NCBI GenBank assembly: GCA_944363685.1
Contig: CALVUV010000080.1
Location: 1 to 5,985 of the forward strand
Source: an uncultured Bacilli bacterium
GTDB taxonomy: Bacteria; Bacillota_I; Bacilli_A; RF39; UBA660
Reading direction: 5' to 3'
Length of the DNA: 5,985 nt
This document shows positions 5,943-5,985 of this stretch, in pieces (positions within the stretch are counted from its first letter, which is position 1; the number at the start of each line of letters is the position of its first letter). Below the pieces are notes generated by a model that saw only the letters and a program-made list of their open reading frames with translations, was not told where the DNA came from and made no database searches. A program made the position numbers and the translations under genes.

Positions 5943-5969
5943 CCTTTCCCTTATTTTACAAGGATAAAT

Positions 5970-5975
5970 AGTATA
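5970..5975 (-). promoter_or_regulatory. Possible -10 of the relA promoter (-35 outside the window)
   Basis: TATACT on the minus strand matches the sigma-A -10 at 5/6. A -35 at standard spacing would fall at about 5993-5998, beyond the window. Transcription from here would begin near 5963 and give a leader of about 75 bases containing the 5910-5942 hairpin. Within the window no -35/-10 pair at good spacing is found closer to relA, but read-through from a gene further right is possible. Confidence 0.3.
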
Positions 5976-5985
5976 TTTTACTAAT

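Overview
The window is AT-rich (roughly 70% A+T by eye) and every gene I accept lies on the minus strand. The gene set suggests an uncultured low-GC Firmicutes/Bacilli-type organism, possibly an RF39/Erysipelotrichia-like or other reduced, gut-associated lineage. It includes a long bifunctional Rel followed directly by dtd, and yceD followed by a four-cysteine rpmF. Shine-Dalgarno sites are of the AGGAGG type. The Trp codons I checked are TGG and TGA is used as a stop, so code 11 fits and a Mycoplasma-type code does not. The placement is inferred from gene content and composition only.

In transcription order (right to left) there are three units. Unit 1 is a leader with a 12-bp hairpin, then relA (ppGpp synthetase/hydrolase), dtd (D-aminoacyl-tRNA deacylase, overlapping the relA stop as TAATG) and an AI-2E/PerM-family membrane protein 2 nt further on. 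Its -10-like hexamer is near the right edge and any -35 would be outside the window. Unit 2 has a strong extended -10 promoter (2172-2200). It drives an HD-domain phosphohydrolase-like protein with a C-terminal membrane helix, then yceD (DUF177), then rpmF (L32). It closes with an intrinsic terminator whose stem includes the rpmF stop codon. Unit 3 is an unrecognised 240-residue protein with two membrane helices, with its own promoter and a long hairpin terminator. The last ~60 bases hold a weak promoter-like signal reading off the left edge.

The theme is translation and growth control: stringent-response enzyme, tRNA proofreading, 50S protein and its rRNA-linked partner. The most interesting observation is that L32 starts with a nine-residue extension, MLKLDIQMF, before the normal mature L32 start AVPFRKVSK. 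This extension closely resembles the leader of Firmicutes ribosomal protein L27 (type MLKLNLQFF|A), which the cysteine protease Prp removes. A well-placed Shine-Dalgarno supports translation from the upstream ATG. The sequence therefore predicts that L32 is made as a precursor and matured by a Prp-like protease here. No mobile element, CRISPR array, tRNA or rRNA was found, and no stretch longer than 300 bases lacks a gene.
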